Source: Lachnospiraceae bacterium
GTDB lineage: Bacteria; Bacillota; Clostridia; Lachnospirales; Lachnospiraceae
Assembly (NCBI GenBank): GCA_910574285.1
Contig: CAJTAL010000003.1
Span: 1-64,000, forward strand
Length of the DNA stretch: 64,000 nt
Reading direction: 5' to 3'
Part shown: piece by piece, positions 16,673-26,427 of the stretch
Layout of the letters: the number at the start of each line of letters is the position of its first letter
How positions within the stretch are numbered: position 1 is the first letter of the stretch
Position numbers and translations under genes: made by a program
The notes under the pieces: model-generated
Seen by the model: only the letters and a program-made list of their open reading frames with translations
Databases searched by the model: none
Told to the model about the DNA's origin: nothing

Positions 16673-19149
16673 TTAGTCCCGCGGGTCGCGAGCCAGGTTA
16701 TTCTTTCTTTTAAAATATAGTACCAGTAGTATACTGAATGCGGCTGCTGTCAGCAGCATATACTGTGTGACGGATGAACGATCGCCTGTGGCAGGCACTT
16801 TCGCTCTGTCAGCAGCAGTTGTCGGTTTATTGCTCCCATTATTTCCGTTATTGTTACTGATTCCATTGCTGCTATTACCGTTGCTGCCGCCGTTGTTGGC
16901 GTTGTTGTTTCCGGTATTGCCGCTGCCGTTGTTGTTATTACCATTGTTGTCACTGCCGCTATTGTTACTGTTATTGCCGCTGCCATTGCTGCCATTACTG
17001 CCATTACTGTTATAGTTGCCGTCGTTGCCGTTGTTGCTGCCATCGTCGCTGCCGTTGTTATTATCGTCGCCGTCATTGCCATTATCACCGCTATTATCGT
17101 TATCGCCGCCGTCCCCGGTGGAATCATTGCCTGCTTCTTTCCAGCCTATAGCAATCGGTGACAGGCCGTATACTTTAAAGGTAATACTGTCCTCAGCTTT
17201 GGTCACTGCCGGGTATTCTACTTCGCCCGCTTGAAAGCCATTCATATCCTCAGTGAACATGTGGGCAGCCGTAAAGTCATGGGTAGTTTTGTCAGTATTG
17301 GACGGATAAGGCAATGTTATGGACAGACCGTCTTTAGGGAAATTATCCTTAGTAACCTTCTGCCATCCTGCTCCGTTGACATTTACCAGAAGTTCCGCGT
17401 CATAGACGGCAATGTTATTCTCTGTAATTCCGCTGACCTTCTCCTGTATCGCTTTCTTCATCTCTCCCTCGATCTTGTCGGGAGTGTTCAGGTGTTCTTT
17501 ATCTTTGAAAGAATCCGGTACTTCGGAGATACCGTTTTCGATTTCTGTCTTGAATTCGGTTTCATCCGCTGAATCAAACGGAACAGTTATTTTCTCTTCG
17601 ATCTTGCCGGTAGCAGGATTAGAAATCTCCAGGGTCATCCCATTCTGGTCGGCCAACAGACCGGTTACGATCCGCTGGTTCTGATCTTCATACTGATAGA
17701 TCTTCGCCGGGGCAGTATCCTCCGCCGGGTTAAAGGAGTAGACAGTGTTCCCGACGTTAAAGTATAAGACACCACGTGAGAGAGAAAGCCTGGAGAAGCA
17801 CATCTGATACATGGGCCATCCGTTTCCCAGATTTTCGATCTCAAAGCTCCCCATGACGGTCTCGGTTCCGCCGGAATCTCTCCTGACTAATGCTGCGCCG
17901 TGGCAGATATTCGGGTTGTTGATAACTGTTTCGCTCTTAAGATAGTAGGAATTACCGTCAACGGTATAAATGGCCGATTCTCTCAATGGAGCAGTCTTGT
18001 GCCAGGAATTGTCGTACTTTGTGTCATCACAGGTAATATCATTGGCTTCCCAGTCGTGTGATGCATTGCGCATAGCGGTATCGCTGAGCAGGAAGTAGGT
18101 ATGTTTTACATGGCCGGTTTCTCCGGTCTGGCTGCTGGCGGTCGCATCATCATAGGTCAGGTCTGCGTGATACCATTTGCCGTCTAATTTCACATAATTC
18201 CAGATATGGTTCATGGATCTGCTCTTACAATAGTCAACCTCTATTCCGGCTCTGTTCAGCAGAGCGGCATAGGCAAGGGTATATCCCTGGCAGACGCCGA
18301 TTCCATTAACCAGAGCTTCGTATGCATTCCGTTTCTCGATGCCCAGATTGTTGTTGGCATTCTGATCGTATACCATGTGCTGCACCAGATAGTCGTGCAG
18401 AGCGGTAGCTTTCTGTTCGACGGTCATGTTATTTCCGATGACCTCGGCAAATGCTTTGTCTATCGCGGCATTATACTCGGCAACACTGTTCTGGTTATAT
18501 TGTGTATTATAGGTAAACTGGCATTTCTGCACAATGCCGTCCGGAGTTGTGAAATAGGTGTAATTCAATACATAGAACAGATCAGGATTATCCTGCGCGA
18601 CGTCCGGCCAGATGCGTTTCATATCTCTGCCGTAAGGTTGTATCCGGATAAATCAATTTCTGCCTCCCAATTGGTCATGGCTGTGGTCATGGCGTTCCAT
18701 GCGTTCTTGATCTGCTCGTCAGTCTCAGCAGGCAGGGGTGTCTCCTTTGACTGTTCCGACAGTTCATCTGCCGGAGAATTTGCAGCAGATTCCGGATCTC
18801 CCGGCAGTTTGTCGGACTTGGTGGTATCTGCATCCGAGTTTTCATCCGGCTGTGTCTGCGAAGCTTTGCCGCAGCAGGCAGAAGGATCGTCCTTGCATAC
18901 GGGGCAAGCTGCATCTGTCAATTCATCCATGCATGGAAGCTTGCAGGTACATTCCGGTTGGATGATATCTTCCGCGGGGATATCGCCAGGGGTATCATCT
19001 TCTGTTTCGGGGGATACTTCTTCGTCTTTGGCTTCTGCTGCGATTGCAGTAAATAATGAATGGTTTACGGTACTACCAATGAAGCCCAGTATGAGAAGAA
19101 ATACAAGAATCTTTTTAATATTTTTATTCCTATTGATCCTATTGATCAT
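16673..19149 (-). pseudogene. Sortase-anchored transglutaminase-like surface protein, split by a frameshift
   Basis: Two frames, 18619-19149 (176 residues) and 16673-18622 (649 residues), together make one surface protein of about 826 residues. The first has a signal peptide (about 12-40), an acidic linker and a Cys-rich motif (CTCKLPC, CPVCKDD), and stops at DLSGYNLTAEI. The second resumes within the same domain at MKRIWPDVAQDNPDLFYV. Restoring one G at about 18623 (GAGATATG to GAGGATATG) joins them as TAEDMKRIWPD. The second part has the transglutaminase triad C111, H139 and D154, a Ser/Asn/Gly/Asp-rich spacer, and a VPATGD sortase-like motif, membrane helix and basic tail. The overlapping ATGA could permit low re-initiation. 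It may be a pseudogene, a phase-variable gene or a sequencing error. Confidence 0.82.
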
Positions 19150-19378
19150 ATTTTTCTCCTGTCTTTAATATTTTTTCCTCTCACATCATAGATTACTGAC
19201 AGGCTTACTTCAATGACAAATTTTTTCCAATGGGAGTTTGGTAATGTTAAGCGGAAAATTATATACAGCGAGTCAAAGGACATGTCTGCATGTATTGTAA
19301 TATTGTAACAGCTCGGATATGTTTTGTACGTCAACATAATCCTGATATTTTTAATGTAAAAACTAAAAACTAAAAACG

Positions 19379-19468
19379 ATCACAAACGAAATTAATAATG
19401 CTTAAAAACAAAAATATATTGACAAAAAATAGAATAAAATGATATAGTATGAATCACAAACAAAATAA
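19379..19468 (+). promoter_or_regulatory. DeoR operon promoter flanked by two operator-like repeats
   Basis: TTGACA at 19419-19424 and TATAGT at 19443-19448 (18-bp spacing) form a good promoter. The motif atcacaaacRaaat occurs on either side in direct orientation, at 19379-19392 and 19453-19466. DeoR-type repressors usually bind repeated short sites around their own promoter, so these are probable operators. The rest of the 19150-19605 gap is AT-rich and holds no gene I can support. Confidence 0.65.
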
Positions 19469-19605
19469 AACATTCAAAAAAAGGAAGGGAGATGATTAAA
19501 ACTGATTGTTTTATTCGGAATCGCTCATATATACAAGGCATTTGATTGTTTTTTTGATTGATTGTATGGTATGATAAGAAGAAAAATGATTTTAGAGGTG
19601 AAACA

Positions 19606-20370
19606 ATGTTCCCGGAAGAGAGAAGAGAAAAGATATGTGAACTTGTAAATGAGAGAAAGACGGTCAGGGTATCTGAACTGCGGGATCTTCTGGATGCGTC
19701 AGAGGTAACGATACGGCGTGATCTGGAAGAGCTTCATAAGAAGAATATGCTTGTGCGGACACACGGCGGGGCGGTTGCGTCATATTCTGTGGGTCAGGAG
19801 GCGAGCGCAGTGGAATTTATCCGGACGAATGAGCGCATAGAGGAAAAGCGTGCGATTGCCGAGGCGGCATACCGGCAGATACGAGACGGCGAGACGATCT
19901 TTCTGGATGGTTCGAGTACCGTGTATGAACTGGTAAAGAGGATTGCCGAAGACCCCGGAAAGCAGCTACGTGTTATTACGACGTCTTTGACGAATGCGGC
20001 GGCTCTTGACGGGTGTGAGAAGGTGGGAGTCCTGATCCTGGGAGGAGAGATGAACCGGCGTCATAATAATCTGGAAGGATACCTTACCAATATGAATATC
20101 CGTAATCTTAGAGCAGACAAATGCTTTATTGGAATTAATGGAATTGACGAGGTATTCGGATACTCGACGACGAATTTTCCGGAGGCGGAGCAGAAGATGG
20201 AGATGGCGAAATCATCAATAAAATCTTATATACTGGCGGATCATACGAAATTCGGAAAAACATACATGGCAAAAGTAGATATTGACTGCGATTTTATTAT
20301 AACAAACAAGAGGATGGAAGAATATAACTATGACTGGCTGGAAGATAAATGCCTGTTATTAACGCCGTGA
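19606..20370 (+). CDS. DeoR-family transcriptional regulator
   Basis: A 254-residue repressor with an N-terminal winged helix (about 3-57, VRVSELRDLLDASEVTIRRDLEELHKKNMLVRTHGG) and a DeoR C-terminal sensor domain that binds phosphorylated sugars (FLDGSSTVYEL, TTSLTNAAAL, ILGGEMNRRHNN). The frame is open from 19558, but AGAGGTG before the ATG at 19606 sets the start. The dehydrogenase gene follows by 19 nt and the aldolase after it, so it probably controls this small catabolic operon and responds to one of its phosphorylated intermediates. Confidence 0.92.
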   Translation: MFPEERREKICELVNERKTVRVSELRDLLDASEVTIRRDLEELHKKNMLVRTHGGAVASYSVGQEASAVEFIRTNERIEEKRAIAEAAYRQIRDGETIFLDGSSTVYELVKRIAEDPGKQLRVITTSLTNAAALDGCEKVGVLILGGEMNRRHNNLEGYLTNMNIRNLRADKCFIGINGIDEVFGYSTTNFPEAEQKMEMAKSSIKSYILADHTKFGKTYMAKVDIDCDFIITNKRMEEYNYDWLEDKCLLLTP

Positions 20371-20389
20371 AAAGAAAAGAGGTAAGAAT

Positions 20390-21424
20390 ATGAAAAGAGC
20401 GGTATTAGAAGCTCCTGAAAAGATTGTGTTTCAAGAAGCAGACAAAGCAGTTCCGAAGAAAGGGGAAGTGCTGATTAAGGTCAGGAGGATGGGGATCTGC
20501 GGATCGGATATCCATGCGTTCCACGGACAGCATCCTACCATGTCCTGTCCGGTTGTGATGGGGCATGAATTTTCGGGTGAGATAGCGGAATTAGGAGAGG
20601 GCGCCGGAAGATTTCGGATCGGGGATGCCGTTACGGTAAGGCCTCAGATCACCTGCGGGGAATGTTACCACTGCAGGACCGGGAATGAAAATGTGTGCCA
20701 TGAATTGAAGGTGATCGGCTGTAATGAACATGCGCCCGGCGGAGCTCAGGAGTATGCGCTCGTGCCGGAACACCTGGTATTTGCGTTGCCGGAGGGGATG
20801 GGCTTTGACGACGGTGCGATGATTGAGCCGGTTGCGGTCGGTGTTGCCGCGGTGAAGACCTTTGCGATGGATGTGAAGGGGAAGAAGATTCTGGTGCTGG
20901 GCGCGGGAACGATAGGGAATCTGGTGGCCCAGAGCGCAAAAGCGATGGGAGCGGAATCTGTCACGATTACGGATATCTGCGATGAGAAATTAGAGATTGC
21001 GAGAAGATGCGGTATCGACCATACGGTCAATACGAAGACGGAGAATCTTAAGGAAAGGCTTGAAGCATTTTATGGGAAGGACGGGCTTGACGGCGCCCTG
21101 GAATGTGTCGGCTCGGAGATTACTGTAAATGAAGCGATTGAGGTGTGCCGGAAGGAGACGGAGATTATTATCGTCGGTATCTATGCGAAGGACCCTGCGG
21201 TGCACATGATTGATGTGCAGGAGAAAGAACTGCACTTGAGCGGAGTGCTGATGTATTCGGAAGAAGAATTTGTGCAGGCGATGAGGTTCATACAGGAAGG
21301 CGCGGTGAATCTGGAACCGCTGAAGACAAAGCATTTTCCGTTCGAGGCTTACGGCGAGGCCTACCGGTATATCGGCGAGCATCCTGCCACATCGATGAAG
21401 ATATTGATTGATATTGCGGAATAA
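20390..21424 (+). CDS. Zinc-dependent alcohol/polyol dehydrogenase (MDR family)
   Basis: A 344-residue medium-chain dehydrogenase that should oxidise a sugar alcohol or sugar with NAD(P). Catalytic zinc ligands are C37, H59 and E60 (GICGSD, GHEFSG), with E146 also conserved. The structural zinc site is C89, C92, C95 and C103. The Rossmann motif GAGTIG is at 171-176. It is most like sorbitol, threitol and threonine dehydrogenases. It sits between the DeoR regulator (19 nt) and a class II aldolase (47 nt), so the product probably enters a ketose phosphate route. The substrate cannot be read from the sequence. Confidence 0.9.
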   Translation: MKRAVLEAPEKIVFQEADKAVPKKGEVLIKVRRMGICGSDIHAFHGQHPTMSCPVVMGHEFSGEIAELGEGAGRFRIGDAVTVRPQITCGECYHCRTGNENVCHELKVIGCNEHAPGGAQEYALVPEHLVFALPEGMGFDDGAMIEPVAVGVAAVKTFAMDVKGKKILVLGAGTIGNLVAQSAKAMGAESVTITDICDEKLEIARRCGIDHTVNTKTENLKERLEAFYGKDGLDGALECVGSEITVNEAIEVCRKETEIIIVGIYAKDPAVHMIDVQEKELHLSGVLMYSEEEFVQAMRFIQEGAVNLEPLKTKHFPFEAYGEAYRYIGEHPATSMKILIDIAE

Positions 21425-21471
21425 GGAACTGCCGCGGCGGTTCCTGCGATTTTAGAAGAGGAGAGAACGAG

Positions 21472-22332
21472 ATGGATGGACGTACATTACAAAAAATGAT
21501 TCATGATGCAGACAAGGGAGGATATGCGATCCCTTCCTTTAATTATTCGGATATCTGGGATCTGATGGCGATTATTGAGGCGGCACAGGAGCTGAATGCC
21601 CCGATTATGTTCGCGGCAAATCAGGTGGTTGCAGGTGTATTTACCCCGGGTGTAAGCGGGGCGATGGGAAAGGCGTTCATGGCACAGGGCAAGGTTCCGA
21701 TGATTCACCATCTGGATCATTCGAAGCATGTGGAGCTGTGCCTGCAATGTATTGACAATGGCTATCCGTCGGTAATGATCGATGGTTCTGACCATGATCT
21801 TGCGGCGAATATTAAGATGGTGCAGGAAGTGATGGAGTATGCCAAGGCGGACGGACGCTGGGTTCATGTAGAGGCTGAGGTAGGGAAGATTCCGGGCAAA
21901 GGCGTGGAAGGCTATGTCAGTGAGGAAGAGAAGTTCTTGGTTGAAGTAGAGGATGTAAAGGAACTGGTTAAAGCAACGCATGTGGATTCTCTTGCCGTGG
22001 GAATCGGATCCCAGCATGGGTTTTATAAAGGTACGCCCAAATTAAATATTCAGAGGCTCTCGGAGGTGAATGATGCGGTGGATACTCCGCTTGTCCTGCA
22101 TGGAGGCTCCGGTATTCCAAGGGAGACCGTGAGGGAGGCGATCCGGCACGGAATCAATAAGATGAATGTAGGAACGATTATTCACTGTACATATATGAAC
22201 AGTCTTCGGGAAGAGTTAAACAGAGTCGGCGAGAATCCATATACTCTGGATGTTATGGCGTCGATTAGACATAACATCAAAGAGGTAGTAAAAGAATGGA
22301 TTGATACCTGCATGGATGTGAACCGTGCTTAG
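21472..22332 (+). CDS. Class II ketose-bisphosphate aldolase (fructose/tagatose type)
   Basis: A 286-residue zinc aldolase that splits a ketose 1,6-bisphosphate into dihydroxyacetone phosphate and glyceraldehyde 3-phosphate. The catalytic D82 and zinc ligand H83 lie in HHLDHSKH; further zinc ligands are H182 (GSQHGFY) and H210 (LHGGSGIP), with the phosphate-binding GGSG at 211-214 and NVGT near 232-235. It closes the DeoR operon. With the PfkB kinase at 27287 it could complete a path from sugar or polyol to triose phosphates. Fructose versus tagatose specificity is open. Confidence 0.92.
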   Translation: MDGRTLQKMIHDADKGGYAIPSFNYSDIWDLMAIIEAAQELNAPIMFAANQVVAGVFTPGVSGAMGKAFMAQGKVPMIHHLDHSKHVELCLQCIDNGYPSVMIDGSDHDLAANIKMVQEVMEYAKADGRWVHVEAEVGKIPGKGVEGYVSEEEKFLVEVEDVKELVKATHVDSLAVGIGSQHGFYKGTPKLNIQRLSEVNDAVDTPLVLHGGSGIPRETVREAIRHGINKMNVGTIIHCTYMNSLREELNRVGENPYTLDVMASIRHNIKEVVKEWIDTCMDVNRA

Positions 22333-22404
22333 CGCTGCGATATACCGCAGTTTGGTGTTAAAAGGCGTTGGAAACAAGAAGTTGTTGTTTTCAGCGCTTT
22401 TTTT
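22331..22404 (+). terminator. Terminator after the aldolase gene
   Basis: agcgctg 22331-22337 pairs with cagcgct 22392-22398, followed by seven T residues. The long intervening arm can pair further. The following gap to 22793 is AT-rich with several short gaatgaata-type repeats and the ROK promoter. Confidence 0.75.
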
Positions 22405-22658
22405 AATGCCGGTAATAGAAAATAATGGTATATTATGAAGTGAATGAATAAAAAGGAGGATAAAAGGATAAAAAGGATTAGAGGCGAATGAATACAATGA
22501 ATGAAATATATGATCGTAAAAGTTGGTAAAAAACGGGAAGGAAGATATAGGAAAATGTATAAAGAAATTATGGAAAGAGTGTAATGAAAAGGATGTATAG
22601 GGGGAAATATATGCATTATGCACAAAAATAAGGGCTTCAAATTGTGAATTACTTGTTA

Positions 22659-22687
22659 TTGACAAATATAAGGCGTGATGATAGAAT
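22659..22687 (+). promoter_or_regulatory. Promoter of the ROK-sugar operon
   Basis: TTGACA at 22659-22664 and TAGAAT at 22682-22687 are 17 bp apart, 107 nt upstream of the ROK regulator start. AT-rich near-palindromic sequence follows (tttaattaaatcaatgaattaaat), which could hold a ROK operator. Confidence 0.65.
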
Positions 22688-22793
22688 TTAATTAAATCAA
22701 TGAATTAAATATAAAGATTTTACTTTGAATCATCCCTTGTATATGTTCAATGAATAAATAAAATGCGTAAAAAAAGAGAAGGAGAGTACAGGG

Positions 22794-24005
22794 ATGAAGA
22801 ATGGGATTAATCAAGATGGTGTACAAAAGATTAACAGGGTATTGATTATTCGGTTATTGAGGGAGGCCGGGAGCTGCTCTCGGGCGGATCTGGCGCGGAT
22901 GAGCGGGTTGAGGCCGGCGACGATTACCAATATAGTAAATGAATTGAAACATATACGTCTGATCAGGGAGGAAGGAGCGATCAATGCCGGAAGAGGAAGG
23001 AACGGGGTCGCGATTTCCCTGGATACTTCATATTACCGCGTGGTTGGAGTCCGTGTGTCCAGGAAATACTTTCTGGCAGGATTATTTGATATCGCAGGAA
23101 ATGAACTGGAATCTTCCAGACATGAATTTGCAGAGGGTGAGACGCCGAAGGAACGTTTTGGGAGAATTCAGGAGCAGATAGAATCTATTATAGAACAGGT
23201 GAAAGAAGAAAAGGTTGTTGCGATTGGGATTGCGATTCCGGGACCGTTCTTCCGCAACCGTGATTCGCGGGAGGAAGGGTTTGAATTTCAGGATTGGCCG
23301 GAGATCCCTATCGAGAGATTATTGAAGGAACGGTTTGGAGTCTATGTGTTTGTAGAGCACGATGCGAATGCAGGAGCGCTTGGAAGTTATTGGCAGATGA
23401 ATGTCGGACAGGAGAAGATGTTGGTGTATTTCTCGGCAGGACAGGGAATCGGCGCCGGATTCGTGAACGGGGGCAAACTGATTCTGGGAGCCCTGGGGGT
23501 TGCCGGCGAGATTGGACATATGACGGTGGAGACGAATGGTATTCTTTGCAAGTGCGGCAATTATGGTTGTCTGGAGATGTATTGTTCTTCGACAGTGTTG
23601 GTAAATAGAGTGAATAAAAAACTGACAAAAGGAAATTATTCTATTTTGAAGGAAGGCAGTGACCTTGATAAGATTGGGAAAGCCGCCAGGGCGGGAGATA
23701 AACTGACTGTGGCGGAATACGAGAGGGAATGCTCGTATCTGGGAGTTGGCGTAGTTAATATTATGAATATCCTGAATCCGGATATTGTCGTGATTGGCGA
23801 TGAACTGGCGAGGATATTCCCTGAAACTATGAAGGAATGTGTTCTTAAGGTGGTGCGGGACAGAATGAATCCCATAGTAAGGGAACACACGGATATACAT
23901 ATTGTGGGCGATGAGGAAGATATGTCTCTTAAGGGGGCTGCAATCGTCGCGATCGAAGGACTGCTCGATGAACCGATTGCGTTTGAATGGGCGGAAGAGC
24001 AATGA
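22794..24005 (+). CDS. ROK-family transcriptional regulator
   Basis: A 403-residue NagC/XylR-type regulator: N-terminal winged helix (about 13-65, CSRADLARMSGLRPATITNIVNEL) joined to a sugar-kinase-like ROK domain. HDANAGALG and the zinc motif CKCGNYGC (C252, C254, C259) preceded by GEIGHMTV are intact. AGAAGGAGAG lies upstream of the ATG. The binding-protein gene starts 65 nt after its stop, so it heads and probably controls the ABC transporter, kinase and dehydrogenase operon. Confidence 0.92.
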   Translation: MKNGINQDGVQKINRVLIIRLLREAGSCSRADLARMSGLRPATITNIVNELKHIRLIREEGAINAGRGRNGVAISLDTSYYRVVGVRVSRKYFLAGLFDIAGNELESSRHEFAEGETPKERFGRIQEQIESIIEQVKEEKVVAIGIAIPGPFFRNRDSREEGFEFQDWPEIPIERLLKERFGVYVFVEHDANAGALGSYWQMNVGQEKMLVYFSAGQGIGAGFVNGGKLILGALGVAGEIGHMTVETNGILCKCGNYGCLEMYCSSTVLVNRVNKKLTKGNYSILKEGSDLDKIGKAARAGDKLTVAEYERECSYLGVGVVNIMNILNPDIVVIGDELARIFPETMKECVLKVVRDRMNPIVREHTDIHIVGDEEDMSLKGAAIVAIEGLLDEPIAFEWAEEQ

Positions 24006-24070
24006 AAAAGAGCCGGCTTTTGTGCATAGCACAAAATTAAAATAAAAAACAAAAAAGGAGGAAATCTTAC

Positions 24071-25429
24071 ATGAAAAAGAGGTTAGCAGCATTATTGATA
24101 TTATGTATGACGGTATCTTGTCTGGCAGGATGTTCAGATTCATCGGGTTCGTCAGAATCATCGGGTTCATCGGAATCATCCGGCGCAGGTTCAGAAGGCG
24201 CAGATTCAGAAAGCAGCTTTGAGGGAAAGACCCTGAATGTTATTATGCAGGACCACAGCGCGGTAGAAAGTGTTATAGAAGCGAAAGGAAAATTCGAAGA
24301 GGAAACAGGCGCGACAGTTAATATTGAAACGCTTCCTCAGAGTGAAGTGCTGAGTAAGGCACAACTGACACTTTCTTCGGGAAGTTCGGATTATGATGTT
24401 GTAATGTTTGACCACAAGTATACGACACAGTTTGCGGAAGCAGGCTGGATTGTCCCGCTCTCTGATTTTGTGGAGAAGGATAATTATGATACCGGCGATT
24501 TTATGCAGGGATTCGTCGAGGCGCTCAGTTATAATGATGAGATCTATGCACTTCCGTTCTATGGAGAGAGTACGATGCTGATGTATAATACGGAGATGTT
24601 TGCGGATGCCAAGATAGAAGGCGCGCCAAAGACGGCAGAGGAGTTCTGGGATGCCTGTGATAAGCTGAAAGAAGCCGGGTACAGTGCGTTTGCATGCCGT
24701 GCGAACAGGGATGAAGGGCAGAATGTATATATTTGGACAGGATTTTTTCTAGGAGCAGGCGCAGATTGGTTTGATGAAGATGGGAAGTTGAGTGTCAATA
24801 CAGAAGAAGCGGCAGCAGGAACAGAAGCATTTATCAAAGTGCTTCGCGATTATTCCATCAATGGCGTAGAATCCTATAACTGGGATAATGTTCAGCTTGC
24901 GTTCCAGCAGGGTAAGATTGCTATGGCTATTGACGCTACGAATTTCGCGGCCCGTTTGGAGGATGAGTCCCAGTCGACAGTAGTAGGAAAGGTTGGATAT
25001 TCGGTGGTTCCGGAAGGGTTAAGCGTTCCGTCCACTTCTACATGGGGACTTGGTCTTAACAAGGCTTCTGAGAATCAGGAGCTGGGATGGGAATTCATCA
25101 AGTGGTGCCTGGGTGAAGAGATTATGCTTCAGACCGCGGTAGACGGGCTTCGTGCGGATGTTACGAGAGCAAGCGTTATGAATTCGGACGAATATACAAG
25201 CAAGTATAACTATGAAGACGGGAATTGGATTCAGGTTGTAATTGATTCCATGAATGCGGCGCCGGCGGATTATGAGCCGCGTATTACAGACTGGACGACA
25301 TTGGGAGACGCAATGGCGACCGCGGTCAGCAAATCGCTGGACGGCGAAGATGTTAAGAGCAGTCTCGAGGAAGCACAGAAGAGCTGCAGTAATATTACCA
25401 ACGACGCATATACGCCGGTAAACCGGTAG
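24071..25429 (+). CDS. Sugar ABC transporter substrate-binding lipoprotein
   Basis: A 452-residue family 1 solute-binding protein with a lipoprotein signal (lipobox LAGC, Cys 21) and a Ser/Gly/Glu repeat linker (SSGSSESSG). The mature part has the usual TLNVIMQDHSAV opening and an ABC-binding fold. AAAGGAGG lies upstream. Two permeases, a PfkB kinase and a dehydrogenase follow on the same strand, so it should deliver a sugar or polyol for that pathway. A hairpin after the gene may set its expression above that of the permeases. Confidence 0.92.
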   Translation: MKKRLAALLILCMTVSCLAGCSDSSGSSESSGSSESSGAGSEGADSESSFEGKTLNVIMQDHSAVESVIEAKGKFEEETGATVNIETLPQSEVLSKAQLTLSSGSSDYDVVMFDHKYTTQFAEAGWIVPLSDFVEKDNYDTGDFMQGFVEALSYNDEIYALPFYGESTMLMYNTEMFADAKIEGAPKTAEEFWDACDKLKEAGYSAFACRANRDEGQNVYIWTGFFLGAGADWFDEDGKLSVNTEEAAAGTEAFIKVLRDYSINGVESYNWDNVQLAFQQGKIAMAIDATNFAARLEDESQSTVVGKVGYSVVPEGLSVPSTSTWGLGLNKASENQELGWEFIKWCLGEEIMLQTAVDGLRADVTRASVMNSDEYTSKYNYEDGNWIQVVIDSMNAAPADYEPRITDWTTLGDAMATAVSKSLDGEDVKSSLEEAQKSCSNITNDAYTPVNR

Positions 25430-25439
25430 TTTCACCAGG

Positions 25440-25484
25440 GGCTGTTGTAAAATAGCAGATACACTTTACATTTTTGCAACAGCC
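25440..25484 (+). terminator. Intra-operon hairpin (partial terminator)
   Basis: ggctgttg 25440-25447 pairs with caacagcc 25477-25484; the loop is AT-rich and no strong T run follows. It lies between the binding-protein and permease genes, where such hairpins often raise binding-protein mRNA. The stem sequence resembles that of the terminator at 49684-49720. Confidence 0.55.
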
Positions 25485-25527
25485 TCAGTAACTTTAAACC
25501 CAGATATTTTATATAAGAGAAAGCAAA

Positions 25528-26427
25528 ATGAACAAAGAAAAAATAAAGAGACTAGTTACATTGGAAAGTGAAAGCTCCTGGAAGCTGCTTTTTTATCCGG
25601 GGCGCTGGATATTGCTTTTATTGACGATGGTTCCGACGATATATGCGTTCTGGTTAAGTATTCAGAATTATAATCTGGCAAAACCGACACAGCGTTCTTT
25701 TGTATTGTTGAGAAATTATCTGAATGTAGTGACGGACAGTCGGTTTCTGGGCGCGCTTGGTACGACGGCGAAATTTACCGTCTGCAGCCTGGCGCTTGAG
25801 CTTGTGTTGGGAATGTTGATTGCCCATTGTCTTGCCAAGAGGATCTATGGGAAAGAGATTGTACAGATTATCATTATGCTTCCGATGATCATGACGCCGG
25901 TTGTAGTCGGGCTGATCTGGAAAATGTTCTATGATGCGGAATTTGGTGTGATCAGTTATTATATCAGCGCGGTTACCGGGAAAGCGCCGAATATTCTTGG
26001 TGAGAGCGCCAGTTCGCTTTTGGGCCTGATTGTCGTAGATGTGTGGGAGTGGACGCCGTATGTGGCTTTGATTCTGCTTGCCGCGATTCAGTCTTTTCCG
26101 ATGGAACCATATGAAGCGGTAAAAGTGGACGGGGCAAGCGCGGTACAGACGTTCCGTTATCTGACGCTTCCGCTCCTTCAGCCTGCGATAGCGGTAGCGG
26201 TTATGTTCCGGTTCATGGATTTATTCAAATGGATGGATACGATTTATATTATGACAGGAGGCGGACCCGGAACATCTACGGAGACATTGAGTTATTATGC
26301 GTATATGAATAATTTTAAATTTCTGGAAGTGGGCTATGCCGCGGCGATGTGTATTGTAATGCTGCTGATCGTGCTGTTTATCTGTAATACGATAGGAAAG
26401 AAACTTCTGCTTAAGGAGGAAAGCTGA
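25528..26427 (+). CDS. Sugar ABC transporter permease, MalF/UgpA type
   Basis: A 299-residue membrane protein with about six helices and the EAA loop YEAVKVDGASAVQTFRYLTLP (about 194-214). The N-terminus lacks a signal peptide, as usual for these permeases. It ends 1 bp into the next permease start, showing translational coupling. It pairs with the 26427 permease and the 24071 binding protein; the ATPase must be supplied from elsewhere. Confidence 0.92.
   Translation: MNKEKIKRLVTLESESSWKLLFYPGRWILLLLTMVPTIYAFWLSIQNYNLAKPTQRSFVLLRNYLNVVTDSRFLGALGTTAKFTVCSLALELVLGMLIAHCLAKRIYGKEIVQIIIMLPMIMTPVVVGLIWKMFYDAEFGVISYYISAVTGKAPNILGESASSLLGLIVVDVWEWTPYVALILLAAIQSFPMEPYEAVKVDGASAVQTFRYLTLPLLQPAIAVAVMFRFMDLFKWMDTIYIMTGGGPGTSTETLSYYAYMNNFKFLEVGYAAAMCIVMLLIVLFICNTIGKKLLLKEES

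Noticed and set aside
16750-17234. Leu/Pro- and Thr/Ala-rich open frames on both strands near the anchor region
   Set aside because: They arise from the Asn/Gly/Ser/Asp repeat coding of the surface protein read in other frames.
18206-19168. Long plus-strand open frame (320 codons) opposite the transglutaminase gene
   Set aside because: It is antisense to a signal peptide, catalytic domain and linker with recognisable protein features, and has no ribosome site or known domain.
20649-21382. Minus-strand open frames opposite the dehydrogenase
   Set aside because: They are antisense to a gene with all zinc ligands and a good ribosome site, and have no motif.
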